Assembly: GCA_936450465.1 (NCBI GenBank)
Contig: OW388302.1
Span: 62,781,826 to 62,845,825 of the forward strand
Direction: 5' to 3'
From: Gibbula magus
Lineage: Eukaryota > Mollusca > Gastropoda > Trochida > Trochidae
Length of the DNA stretch: 64,000 nucleotides
The notes below the pieces were generated by a model, which was given only the letters and a program-made list of their open reading frames with translations, was not told the DNA's origin and did not search any database. Shown here one piece after another: positions 34,401-43,770 of the stretch. The translations under genes and the position numbers were made by a program. Position 1 is the stretch's first letter, and each line of letters opens with the position of its first letter.

Positions 34401-37224
34401 CACAGTTATGGACATGGGCACAGTTATGGACATAGGCACAATAATGGACATGGGCACAGTTATGGACATAGGCACAGTTATGGACATAGGCACAGTTATG
34501 GACATAGGCACAGTTATGGACATAGGCACAGTTATGGACATGGGCACAGTTATGGACATAGGCACAGTTATGGACATAGGCACAGTAATGGACATAGGCA
34601 CAGTAATGGACATGGGCACAGTTATGGACATGGGCACAGTTATGGACATAGGCACAATAATGGACATGGACACAGTTATGGACATAGGCACAGTTATGGA
34701 CATAGGCACAGTAATGGACATGGGCACAGTTATGGACATAGGCACAATAATGGACATAGGCACAGTACTGGACATCGGCACAGTTATGGACATGGGCACA
34801 GTTATGGACATAGGCACAGTAATGGACATGGGCACAGTTATGGACATAGGCACAGTTATGGACATAGGCACAGTAATGGACATGGGCACAGTTATGGACA
34901 TGGGCACAATAATGGACATAGGCACAGTTATGGACATGGGCACAATAATGGACATAGGCACAGTTATGGACATGGGCACAGTTATGGACATAGGCACAGT
35001 TATGGACATGGGCACAGTAATGGACATAGGCACAATAATGGACATAGGCACAGTAATGGACATAGGCACAGTTATGGACATAGGCACAGTTATGGACATA
35101 GGCACAGTTATGGACATGGGCACAGTTATGGACATGGGCACAGTTATGAACATAGGCACAGTAATGGACATGGGCACAGTAATGGACATGGGCACAGTAA
35201 TGGACATGGGCACAGTTATGGACATGGGCACAGTAATGGATATGGGCACAGTAATGGACATGGGCACAGTTATGGACATGGGCACAGTTATGGACATGGG
35301 CACATTCGGGATGAAGTAGATATGATGGTTTAGACTCTGAGGGAATATCACACGATCTCTGCAAAATCACCATCATTGGCTTATTTAGACCTTGCTACAT
35401 TTCATTAACATTCCTATACCAGCGATCGAAGCAGCACTGCTACCTAGGACAGAACATCTAACGAAATACATCAAGATTTTATATAAATCAGTTAGTGATG
35501 GAGACTGGCGCGAGGTATGACTTGCGGGGGAGTTGGGAATGTGTTTGAATAAGACTAACAATGGACATTGCTTACGAATTACCATCTTATTCATATTAAT
35601 GCTTACCATTATTTAATCACTAAATGTACCAAAATAATCATTGATTGATACAGTTACCATTGCTCTTGGCGTGTAATGTTCTCAATTGTAAATTAATTTC
35701 CTTGCAGTAAAATGTACAAAATCTGGAACAACAACAGAGACAGAAGAACATTTGCATTCGCTGAGAACTTGGAGGATCTCGTGGAGCGAGGTGAGATCAT
35801 CATCAGATATATAGAGGGTATTATAAGATATATAGAGGGTATCATCAGATATATAGAGGGTATTATAAGTGTGCCTATACGACACGAGGCTCGGGAGATA
35901 CTGGTACAAAGATGGTACATGAGACCGTATTACCCTCGTGAGAAGCATACAACTTATAGTATCCTTACATCAAATATGGCGATTCGAAAATATAAGCTTT
36001 TGTATGATGAGCAATATATTTCGTGTCAGTTATCCAACCCGACATGCGATCGCAGATTAAACGAACTCGTCGAAAATATAAGCTTTTGTATGATGAGCAA
36101 TATATTTCGTGTCAGTTATCCAACCCGACATGCGATCGCAGATTAAACGAACTCGTCGAAAATATAAGCTTTTGTATGATGAGCAATATATTTCGTGTCA
36201 GTTATCCAACCCGACATGCGATCGCAGATTAAACGAACTCGTCGAAAATAAAAGCTTTTGTATGATGAGCCATAGCGACCATATGTCTTGTGACAGTTAT
36301 CCACCCCGACATGCGAGTGGGAAAGGAATGGCGGACCCAGTTCAACGAATTCGTGAATTGTAGGCATTGTAACAGCAAGAAATCGCTTAACCTGAGAGAA
36401 GCTAAACCATTCACGAGAGAGAAAGCAAATCGAGTTAACACAAAACGATTGAACTTTTTTTGTTTCGACATTTCCTGGTGCCGGTTTTCGATTTTATGTT
36501 GGAACAGGTCACGCGAAAAATGACCCCTCTGGTTTCATAATTATGTCTCTCACCCGAAGGGTCGGGAGACATATTGTTTGTGGTTGAGTTTCCGTCGGCG
36601 TCGGCGTTCCCATTGTTTCCGGAGCATACCTCGAAAACTAGTTGACCAATCTCTACCAAATTTGGTATACAGCCTCCCAATATCATATAGATGTGCCTCT
36701 TGACGTATTTGCAGTTTTCAAGGCAGCAATTTGGACTTTGTCTTTTAGAAGGGTAATAAGTGAAATTGAATGAAGGGGGAGACATCTCTTTTTACGATTA
36801 AAACAACTTCTATTTCTAACTGGTTGGAAAGATTCTAAAAGACGATTAAGCCAAAGCCATAACAGCTTGATTCAACCGTGGATACTAGTTTCCCTGAAAA
36901 GATACTCAGAATATCATTACATTAGGCCTAACCACCAGGACTTTAAAATGATTGAATTTAAATTGTACAGGTCCCTTGATAATAGTTCTGTTTTGAAAAG
37001 ATGTTCAATGCATGTAATCGTTTGTTTCAGGTGTTGAAAAACTAGGATTGAAAGGCAGAATACAGGTTGTATTGGAGGAAGACGGGACGGAAGTGGATAG
37101 TGATGAAGTCCTTCACGCGTGCGTAGGGAAGGTGTTAATTCTAAAGGAGCTGGGCGCTTCATGGAGAGACTCCCGTCTTGTGACCTCATCGGATACACTT
37201 CCCCCGGATAGTACACGATTCTGA
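28458..37224 (+). CDS. Gene A: Sushi-transmembrane-CIDE-N protein (6 coding exons, 248 aa)
   Basis: Coding exons are 28458-28464, 29482-29667, 31282-31408, 32423-32572, 35708-35790 and 37031-37224. Every junction is GT..AG and the phases agree (1,1,2,2,1), giving 747 bases including the stop. Residues 3-63 are a Sushi/CCP domain: cysteines in 'TEC', 'VIQVTC', 'SQLTC' and 'LPTC', with the usual Trp before the last. Residues 72-97 form a hydrophobic helix followed by 'RKKSITKRKRR', so the C-terminus should be cytosolic. Residues 98-157 are a charged linker with 'RRESRRSS', matching basophilic kinase sites. Residues 159-231 match CIDE-N: basic 'KMYKIWNNNRDRR', 'NLEDLVERGVEKLGL', then the family signature 'VVLEEDGTEVD' and 'KVLILKELGASW'. 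CIDE-N domains, known from DFF40/DFF45 and CIDEA/B/C, pair or polymerise through opposite charged faces; both faces remain here. The start ATG has a stop 21 bases upstream in frame, and the model lacks a cleavable signal peptide. Exons and domains are seen; function in death or immune signalling is inference. Confidence 0.85.
28527..28792. mobile_element. Foldback element with repeated 'cggcgctta' motifs (gene A intron)
   Basis: Begins 'taccgtattttctcaaataa' and ends 'ttttggaagaaatacggta', an inverted pair. Between are six or more copies of 'ccggcgcttatt(agaggc)'-type motifs. A related design appears at 31918-32386. Confidence 0.7.
29482..29667 (+). CDS. Gene A exon: Sushi/CCP domain
   Basis: A 186-base phase 1-1 exon, the classic symmetrical form of Sushi modules. 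It encodes C..C..C..W..C with 'NQRLVGASQLTC' and 'VQWDHCLPTC'. An extra cysteine (in 'WDHC') is not part of the usual two disulfides and could link two chains. 'LNSTR' contains an N-glycosylation sequon. The donor is 'atag|gtttgt'. Confidence 0.88.
29745..30262. mobile_element. Interspersed repeat in gene A intron, class unknown
   Basis: The left part contains 'aggcctaaaaaaacaaaaaa' and 'gtttctggtctttacaggc'. The right part contains 'aaatgacgcgggcggaaacc'. I recognise this style of sequence as a recurrent molluscan interspersed repeat but cannot classify it. Open frames here (30024-30262, minus) are spurious. Confidence 0.4.
31282..31408 (+). CDS. Gene A exon: transmembrane helix
   Basis: Acceptor 'tctctttgcag', donor 'aacg|gtgagt'. 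It encodes a short acidic stalk 'DDFSERE', about 26 hydrophobic residues and a basic stop-transfer stretch. Phase 1 in, 2 out. Confidence 0.88.
31550..31750. repeat. CTGT-rich low-complexity tract
   Basis: Irregular 'ctgtctctg', 'tgtttatggctg' and 'tgtctgttta' repeats in the intron after the transmembrane exon. Leucine/cysteine-rich frames here are artefacts. Confidence 0.85.
31918..32386. mobile_element. 'ggcgattattcaagg' element interrupted by a LINE 3' tail
   Basis: The left end, 'ataccgcaaatgctttaata', is followed by 'ggcgattatt' motifs. The right end is 'gacgattattcaaggattta' plus 'cggta'. Between them, about 32100-32340 resembles a LINE 3' end ('ctcttcggcctattgtggcc', 'gttaataaacaa') closed by a CATT microsatellite at about 32303-32334. 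It looks like a retroposon inserted into an older element. Confidence 0.55.
32423..32572 (+). CDS. Gene A exon: cytoplasmic linker
   Basis: Acceptor 'ctatctgcag', donor 'ggcg|gtcagt', phase 2-2. It encodes a charged, likely helical segment ('NERLAQTLERLSIRDPLDEL') and then 'RRESRRSSLGYRNDSM'. It is much richer in G+C than the flanking introns, as expected for coding DNA here. Confidence 0.85.
32662..35305. repeat. 18-bp minisatellite, ~147 units, in gene A intron
   Basis: The unit is 'atggacatrggcacagtw', kept in register for about 2.65 kb. Most variation is at two positions: A/G in 'cat[a/g]ggc' and A/T in 'cagt[a/t]'. Since 18 is a multiple of 3 and units lack stops, it opens frames of 674 to 902 codons on both strands, with periods of six residues. 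None has splice or start context, and the array lies wholly within the intron between the linker exon and the first CIDE-N exon. Confidence 0.97.
35708..35790 (+). CDS. Gene A exon: CIDE-N, first half
   Basis: Acceptor 'ttccttgcag', donor 'cgag|gtgaga'. It encodes the basic strand and first helix of the CIDE-N fold. The phase 1 junction rebuilds Gly in 'VERG|VEKLGL', an unbroken family-like sequence, which strongly supports this splice. Confidence 0.88.
35801..35870. repeat. ~21-bp tandem repeat just inside gene A intron
   Basis: Repeated 'agatatatagagggtat' units with alternating 'catc' and 'tata' spacers start 10 bases after the exon donor at 35790. Confidence 0.9.
35985..36290. repeat. 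86-bp tandem repeat, ~3.5 copies
   Basis: Units begin 'cgaaaatataagcttttgta' at 35985, 36071, 36157 and 36243. The first three are nearly identical and the fourth diverges after about 35 bp. Open frames with a 28-29 residue repeat here are artefacts of the array. Confidence 0.95.
36536..36790 (+). mobile_element. Interspersed repeat of the 'gggagacatattg' type
   Basis: Contains 'gtcgggagacatattgtttg', 'ccggagcatacctcgaaaac' and 'ccaaatttggtatacagcc', and ends 'aagggggagacatctc'. I recognise this order of motifs as a widespread molluscan repeat of unknown class. It lies in the last intron of gene A. Confidence 0.6.
37031..37224 (+). CDS. Gene A terminal exon: CIDE-N, second half
   Basis: Acceptor 'cgtttgtttcag'. 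It encodes the acidic signature 'VVLEEDGTEVDSDE', the last strand 'KVLILKEL' and a 17-residue tail to TGA at 37222. The family's usual 'YFQTLPDNT' turn is replaced by 'LHACVG'. Confidence 0.9.
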
Positions 37225-38204
37225 CCAATCAGCGAAGAGCTTTTCGTGATCGCGGTACCAAGTGTGCCTAAAATAGTTATGTGGTCTTCTCATACAAGCC
37301 GATCAATGGCATTTGCCAGCTATTGGTTGGATAAATGTGATGTGAGTTATACAGAACGGATATATAAGTGTTTCTTTATATATCTTTATATCGACCGATT
37401 CAAGAACAACCTGAACGTGTTTAGTTCTACTGAAGACCGAATCAATGATGACATGATATTGAGCGTGCTCAATTTGGACTTGATATGTGATGTCCGGTGT
37501 AGCTGAAATAAGTCTAATGTTCTTGGAATTTTGGTCCTTTTTGGTCCCAAAAGGTTCCGAGATTGAAATGAAAGTTGGCCATGCTTCTGTGATTCCAAAT
37601 GGATTCTAAATTCCAAATATAAAATGGTATTTTGGTTTCATTCGTGACAGATATGCTGATAGTATTCTACTGGTCCAAAAATGGCGTCGTCGACATCTTA
37701 ATGAAGTCCAGCTCAGACTGGTCCTATGATGTTCAGTTGTGTGGAAAACCTTCTTTGTGCATGATCATAGGGTAGATGCGGTTCCACCCATACTTGATGA
37801 CGAGCTTCACAGCAACAGAGAGACTGGACAAAATCGACCTTGTTCCGAGGTATACAATTTGCAAAATTATGCATCTACTGGGTACGAACAGGTTCTGTAG
37901 ATTCCTCTCCACAAAGACGGTTTAGCGTGGAACCTACGACTGATATGAGTTCGTATCCCGGTAGATGCACTATTTTGCAATTTTTATTCCACGGAAAACC
38001 GTCGATTTTAATCAGACTGAGAGACTGGAGTAGTTTTGTTGAGATGAATTCAAAGGGTTGTGTTTGTGTATTTATCCATAGACAGTCCTTTTGAAACACA
38101 TCTCTTATAGATGATGATAGCATATCTAGAAAGCATAAATAGCATACCTTAAACAATGAAAAATCCGTTGAATTTCATGTCAATAACCGAGTTGAATTGT
38201 ACCT
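37225..38204 (+). other. Probable 3' UTR of gene A, then nothing recognised
   Basis: Sequence after the TGA at 37222. I see no clear AATAAA before the MITE at 38209; an ATTAAA lies near 38938. Open frames at 37246-37506 and 37840-38094 have no family match. Confidence 0.35.
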
Positions 38205-38208
38205 TTAA

Positions 38209-38563
38209 AGGGGCAGTAGCACGTTTTTTCGCTCAAATAAGTCAATGAAATGTATTTGAAAAATAATTTCACTAATCGTAAAACATCCTACTCTCTTCGG
38301 AAAATCAAGTTAAAAAGGAGTGTACATGGTTCGGTATAACCATGGGGATCATATTTGGCATTCAAAATAATAAAATGTGTTCACAATAAAATGGCCGCCA
38401 TGCAATTTTTGCTTTATACGCAACACTGTTATCACTACTACGGATAATTGGTTTGTGTAATAGGATGTTTTACCCTCTAAAGTAAATTCAAATGGCGCAA
38501 ACTATCATTATAAAAAGGAAATTTGAAAAAAATAAATTTTGCAAAAAACGTGCTACTTCCCCT
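38209..38563 (-). mobile_element. TTAA-flanked MITE, family 2, copy 3 (inverted)
   Basis: 355 bp with TTAA on both sides (38205-38208 and 38564-38567), orientated opposite to copies 1, 2 and 4, with the internal 'atggccgccatgcaattttt' landmark. The preserved flanks make it one of the best-kept copies. Confidence 0.87.
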
Positions 38564-39021
38564 TTAACTGATCGCCTGTGCTTGTACTCATCATGTCATT
38601 TCATCTATATCTGTGGCAAACAAATGTATGTAATACGCTTTGGATAAAAAAAGGTTCTCATTACAGTTACCGTTACAGTGTCTCTTCCTTAGGAGGAGGA
38701 GAATGAACCGCGATGCTATGACTGTATACATATTTTAGTGTTAAGGTACCTTATAGTGAGCGTGGACTGTTTGAAACTACTGAATGGAAACGTGCAATAT
38801 TATATCATTGTACATCGTCATACACTTTATCATATGCACACAAATGTATATAGTCAGGTATATGTGCATGGACAAAATGAATTGTGTTGCTTCACTTATT
38901 TCACAGTTGTTTTTTTATACAATGTGAGAATCTTATCATTAAATATTCATGTATTTTAAATCAATATGTCGTCTGAAGGCACTGTGATTGTGTGATAGGT
39001 CCACATAATACATGCCTTAAC

Positions 39022-39153
39022 CACAGGTGAGGTTTAACACAAATATGTTGCGCAACAGAGATGAACGACTAGTTTTCCCTATGCTCGTTCGCGCATAGGG
39101 AAAACTGGTTGTTCATCTCTGTTACGCACATATTTGCGCTAAACTTCACCTGT
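39022..39153. mobile_element. 132-bp near-perfect palindrome with 8-bp target duplication
   Basis: Arms run from 'cacaggtgaggtttaacac' through 'cagagatgaacgactagttt' to the centre 'tcgttcgc' and back. GCCTTAAC flanks it at 39014-39021 and 39154-39161, an 8-bp direct repeat as made by hAT-type transposases. A diverged right half of the same family lies near 16925-16974. Confidence 0.8.
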
Positions 39154-39161
39154 GCCTTAAC

Positions 39162-40429
39162 CAAGTGTAGGTTTAAGTTTTTCTTTTCTTTCGAAAGTTT
39201 TCATCAGGTCATGATAATCAATTTTTTTAGGTTAACGGCAAATCCTCTAGGGCACACAATATAAACCGTCAGGCAAAAGAAAGAGCTCAGTTGGTTTTAA
39301 TTAGATCAATATTTCGAAGAAATCAGATGCATTTGACTATGGTACGATACAATAATACTTATCTGCTGGTTAAAGTTTAGCTAAAATATATGTGTTTAAG
39401 AAACGAAAATTACACCAACATGATCCCTACCATGTTTTAAATGTTGTAAATGTGCGCATAATCAAGCACATTTATTAACTTTCATATATAATATGTCTTA
39501 TATGCCGATGAACAGTTGTATATCATCAAAAAGAATGTTTGAAAACATTTAAAATTTTCTTTTCTTTTAAAAAAAAACAAAAACATGTATAGAGGTATTA
39601 TTTGACTCCCGACTAAATATCTGTACTTTCAGTTTTAGATTATGACATCGAAAAGTTTGGATATTTGCAATTGAAAATCACACGTATGACAAAAGCAACT
39701 GGGGTGAGTTCTTTCGTTTGCCTGGCAGTTGAGTTCAGTTCAATTAAGTACTTCATACAACGGTTAAACTGTCAATACATCTTCAATAAAGGGTTTGATA
39801 AGAATACGAAAGGTTCAATGACGTAACAGCAAAGAACCAAATTATATTATATCGAAAAAAGTTGTTTTAGAAAGATAACCTGTAACGAATCTAAGTATTT
39901 CTATACATACAACTGCCAATGACCAGAAACAGCACTTTACTTTCATTTCCTCTAAATCGAGTCTTTAAAATGGATATATAGAAATTAATTGTTTTTGTTT
40001 TATGAGCGTGCATTTATAACACTTGCCAACGTTGCAACTCGAGAAACTAATTATTTATTTCTTCGTTTTCTTTAAAAAAAACAACCTTGGTTTGCTTTGT
40101 AATATCCCTGATGTGGATTAGCCAAATGCGTTTCATTGGTCTACACTATTTTTCGATAGTGCTCTTTTCTGATTGAATTGCCTCATCGGATTTTTTTATG
40201 AGAACGGATTATATCTATTGCAATATCTATTCATTATTTTTTATATTCTAACCTTGGTTATTCTTATGAATCATGACAAATGAACGTTATGTTCCTGTGT
40301 TCAGTTATCCAATGAAATCAGGGAGAACTATGTGATACACCAATGTGCAAAATATTAATAAAGTGCACCGAAATATTCGCTGTATTGCACAACATTTTAG
40401 GTTGTATTACCTGTCAGTAGAGTTGTGTA
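39162..40429. other. No gene seen
   Basis: AT-rich DNA with no recognised exon or repeat family. Confidence 0.5.
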
Positions 40430-41185
40430 TTGTGGTCAGTGTGGGGTACCATATATCACAATATCAGTTCTACCTAGCGATACGATATATTGAATAAGTG
40501 TTGAACACGTGAGACGATTATTATCACGATGCATAGGTGCCGATACGATACATATCCCGATGCGAGTTTATGAGTTTGAAATACAAGAGAATTCACCTCA
40601 AAGGTTGCACCAAACAGTCAATGTGCTAATATTATTAATGGACAACTGAATTAGCTGGTGTCAACTCTTTGCAACTTGTCATTTTAATATATTCATCTCT
40701 GAATCATCTTTTGTTTACCTTAGTAACATTAATTATGAAAGAGAATTAATTATTATTAGTAAGGAAATGGTATTGGGATATGTCATCATTGATGGCGATA
40801 TATCGATGTATTGCCAACCTTTCCGATACTTGTATCATGATATACTGTCTAGAATGTTTTTGTATCAATAGTTGATATTGCGAGGGTCTCGATGTCAGTA
40901 TCACGATACGACGATGCTTTGTTACACCTCTACCAACTTCCAAACGCAAGGCATAACTCTGCATTTCAGTCTGCTTTACTGGCTGATTTAACCTTTGCGG
41001 TATTTCCCTCGCTTTGTTGTGTCAAGATAGTGAATCGCTGCACTAGAAATGCATAGCGGGTCTGGATTTGTAAACACAGATTTCTTAAGGAAATACTGCA
41101 AGGCCTAAATCAGCCAGTAATGGAGACTGGCAAGAGTTATGCCTTGCACTGGGAGGTTGCACCTCTACCTATCAGTATTGTACGT
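40430..41185. mobile_element. 'GATACGATA' interspersed repeat with a foldback insertion
   Basis: Contains repeated 'cgatacgatatattg', 'gcataggtgccgatacgata' and 'tatcacgatacgacgatgc' motifs. The same vocabulary appears at 44268-44500. It is split at 40934 by a 226-bp insert and resumes at 41169. Class unknown. Confidence 0.5.
40934..41159. mobile_element. 226-bp foldback element with 9-bp target duplication
   Basis: Left 'caacttccaaacgcaaggca' and right 'tgccttgcactgggaggttg' are inverted. The arms extend through 'ggcataactct' and 'actggctgattta'. CACCTCTAC flanks both sides (40925-40933 and 41160-41168). A 9-bp duplication fits Mutator-like (MULE) transposition, so this is a candidate MULE-derived miniature element. 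Confidence 0.75.
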
Positions 41186-41329
41186 TTACGCAAACAGGTA
41201 TTCAGAGAAATGCTTTGAAACATATATAATCATTTACGTGTGTATACGTCATCATTAGCTATTGTACTTTAAATAATAAAACTAAATATCATGTTTCAGA
41301 AGTGTGCTTTTTGTATTCGAAGGGTGTCA

Positions 41330-42050
41330 TGACCAAAAGTCTTGAAGAAATAAAACTGTTATCCTGAAAATCCTAGTTTCCTAGGTCAACTGGTTTCGGA
41401 GAAGATGTTGTTAAAAGGTTTCACTAATTATGCCTGCCACAGTCGAAAATCATGTGAAAAGTTTGAGGACGACGCCCTACGGAAAGACACCAGACGATAG
41501 CCCCATGACATAGGCCGCCTATCTGACCTTTTAGGCCTGATAACTAAAAATAATGTTAAGGTCATAAAATCCAACGGGGCCCCGAATCTTACCTACATTA
41601 GTGTAAAATATGATGAGAATCATGTCGAATATTCTATCAAGCTTAACATTCAATGTCACATGCCGACAAATTCAAAATTCTGCTGTGAACATTAGAATAA
41701 TGTCAAGGTCACACAAATCTAGCCATTGTTTTGTCTTGCCTAGGAGAAACTTTATGTAAAATGTGAAGAGAATACAGTGAATGGTTCTTGAAATATCTTG
41801 CTAGCAATCTTAACATGCACATTAACGCCGAAAAAAATTAACTTCATGTGTGACCTTGTAAATAATGTCAAGGTCAACACATTCTTTGTCTACTCTAGGA
41901 GAAGCTATGTGTAAAATGTGAAGAGAATCCAGTCAACAGTTGCAGCGTTATCCTGTTGACAAGGGTATAATTAAAACATGTCTTGATGTGACCTTGAATT
42001 GAAGGTTAAGACCACAGCAGAACAACACAGTCACTATGGTGAACCATTAT
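41330..42050. repeat. Degenerate ~170-190 bp tandem repeat
   Basis: Recurring 'aatgtcaaggtca', 'ctaggagaa', 'tatgtaaaatgtgaagagaa' and 'tgtgaccttg' motifs at about 41690, 41865 and 42000 suggest three to four old units of an interspersed or tandem family. Confidence 0.5.
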
Positions 42051-43146
42051 GCAAAATATGAAAAGTATCCAGAGAATAGTACTGCTTGAGTCCATTCCAT
42101 TTCGGATAATAAAAAGGACATGTATTTAATGTGACCAGAGCTGTAAGCTTTATTGCTGACGATAAACATGTCTAAAAAATACAGCGTCAAAACAAACAGA
42201 TCTAAGCAACAGTGTATACAATATATTTGGCCTTGTGTAAACATCAGTGTAAGTTTGTAATTCAGTAAAACAAGCATTTTACAAATATTAAGAACAACAA
42301 TTCCTAACATAGTAAATTCCTAACATTGTACTAAATTCTGAAAGTACAACTAATGGTTTTGACAAAGGGACATTTGTAATTCATCGGGAACAATCTAAAA
42401 TTATATTTTTGTATCAATTGCATTGCACTGCAGAAAACATGGACTAGAAAAGACATAAAAATATAAATGTTCTAAAACCAGAACTAGCACTGTTCAACAC
42501 ATCTTGTATACATTTCGTTAAAATTCAATAAATTAATTTTACAAATCTCATCTCTAAAAGAGACATAAACAAGAAATATGTACAAAATGTTATCCCAAAA
42601 TCTGTTATTCAGATTCAGAAACATAAATAAATTTCACATATATTACAAAACAAAGTTTTCAAATATTTCAAATAAATACTATCCTGAAAAAAACTTATAT
42701 TAAATTCCAAAATTAACACAAAACCAAATTTCTAATTGTGAAAAGAAACATAAAAAACATAATTTCACTTCAAACACAAAAAGTAAAAAAAAATTCAGTT
42801 TTCAAATTCCATTAAAAAAAAAAAAAGTTTCTAAGGTTCTCTTTCTAATTTTCCATTTAAAATTACACATTGTAAACAGGCTACAATAAAAAGTTGAACC
42901 AAAGTCAAAGCAATTAAATTCTAATGATCTAGTGAAATTAATCATGAATACTTTTAATTAACAATCAATTCATCTATCTCATTGCATATGTTAAATCATT
43001 TCATACTTTGACTAATGTTTATTTTTGTTAAATTACAAATACCGGTAACAAATTCAGAATAATCAAATGCTTTGTGTGTGTTCCATCCTGTGTTACATCA
43101 TTAATAATAACAAAGTCAATACAATAAACCATGACAACAAATACAA
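42051..43146 (-). other. AT-rich tract, possible distal 3' UTR of gene B
   Basis: Strongly A-rich on the + strand and poor in recognised repeats. On the minus strand an AATAAA occurs near 42150, which could end a long gene B transcript, but the stop codon is 5.3 kb away. No exon recognised. Confidence 0.25.
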
Positions 43147-43350
43147 GGGCCTCGTTCCATAACAGCGAGCGCTTATAATCGCTCATTGATTGCTCAATGT
43201 AGCGCTCATTCTCTCCTGAACGACACGGTGCAAAACCTTAAAATTCGCTCGCTTTGCCCGGAGCGCTACATTGAACAATCGCATTCAAGATAGGTATAAA
43301 AGTAATCGCTAATTGAGCGATTACTTTGAAACCTCTCTTGAACACGGCCC
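43147..43350. mobile_element. Foldback MITE-like element, family 1, copy 3
   Basis: Starts 'gggcctcgttccataacag' and ends 'ctcttgaacacggccc'. It lacks about 12 bp of the duplicated 'tagcgctcaag' section present in the copies at 1555 and 11510. Confidence 0.8.
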
Positions 43351-43440
43351 CGCATTACAACACGTATTCCAACAGTATTAATCAGATCAATTTTACACAA
43401 AAAAAATGTGCACATCCTACCCATATCCCAATGCTTTGAA

Positions 43441-43596
43441 CACAGGGGCTTGTATTGTGAAAAGACTAGCGATTAGAAAGCATATGGAGGCTAAGGTCAA
43501 GCCCCTTATTCTATACTTTTTTATAGAATAAGGGGCTGGATAGGCGACTACACAAGCTTTCTAATCGCTAGTTTTCAGACAATACAAGCCCCTGTG
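43441..43596. mobile_element. 156-bp hairpin element, hAT-like target duplication
   Basis: The ends 'cacaggggcttgtattgt' and their complement frame arms that pair through 'actagcgattagaaagc' to a centre 'tatacttttttatagaataa'. GCTTTGAA (43433-43440) and GCTTTTAA (43597-43604) are an 8-bp duplication with one mismatch. CAGGG-type termini and 8-bp duplications fit hAT. A relative of one end appears near 28977-29010. Confidence 0.78.
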
Positions 43597-43770
43597 GCTT
43601 TTAAGTCACACTTTTACACAGCAAGTGTTAAATCAACTCATACCAAACAACAATTATTGCATTACAACATGTCTCCAACATTGAATGAGATGATACAGCA
43701 GGATACATCACACAGGTGACTGGTCATCCTCCTAGGAGAGGAGGACTTGAAGAAAGGCTACCAATATACC

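Noticed and set aside
32643..35376. Open frames of 902, 885 and 674 codons on both strands
   Set aside because: They are translations of the 18-bp minisatellite. All have six-residue periods, no splice or start context, and they lie inside an intron of gene A.
36005..36363. Overlapping 69-144 codon frames around 36 kb
   Set aside because: They translate the 86-bp tandem repeat; only 35708-35790 in this region is supported as an exon.
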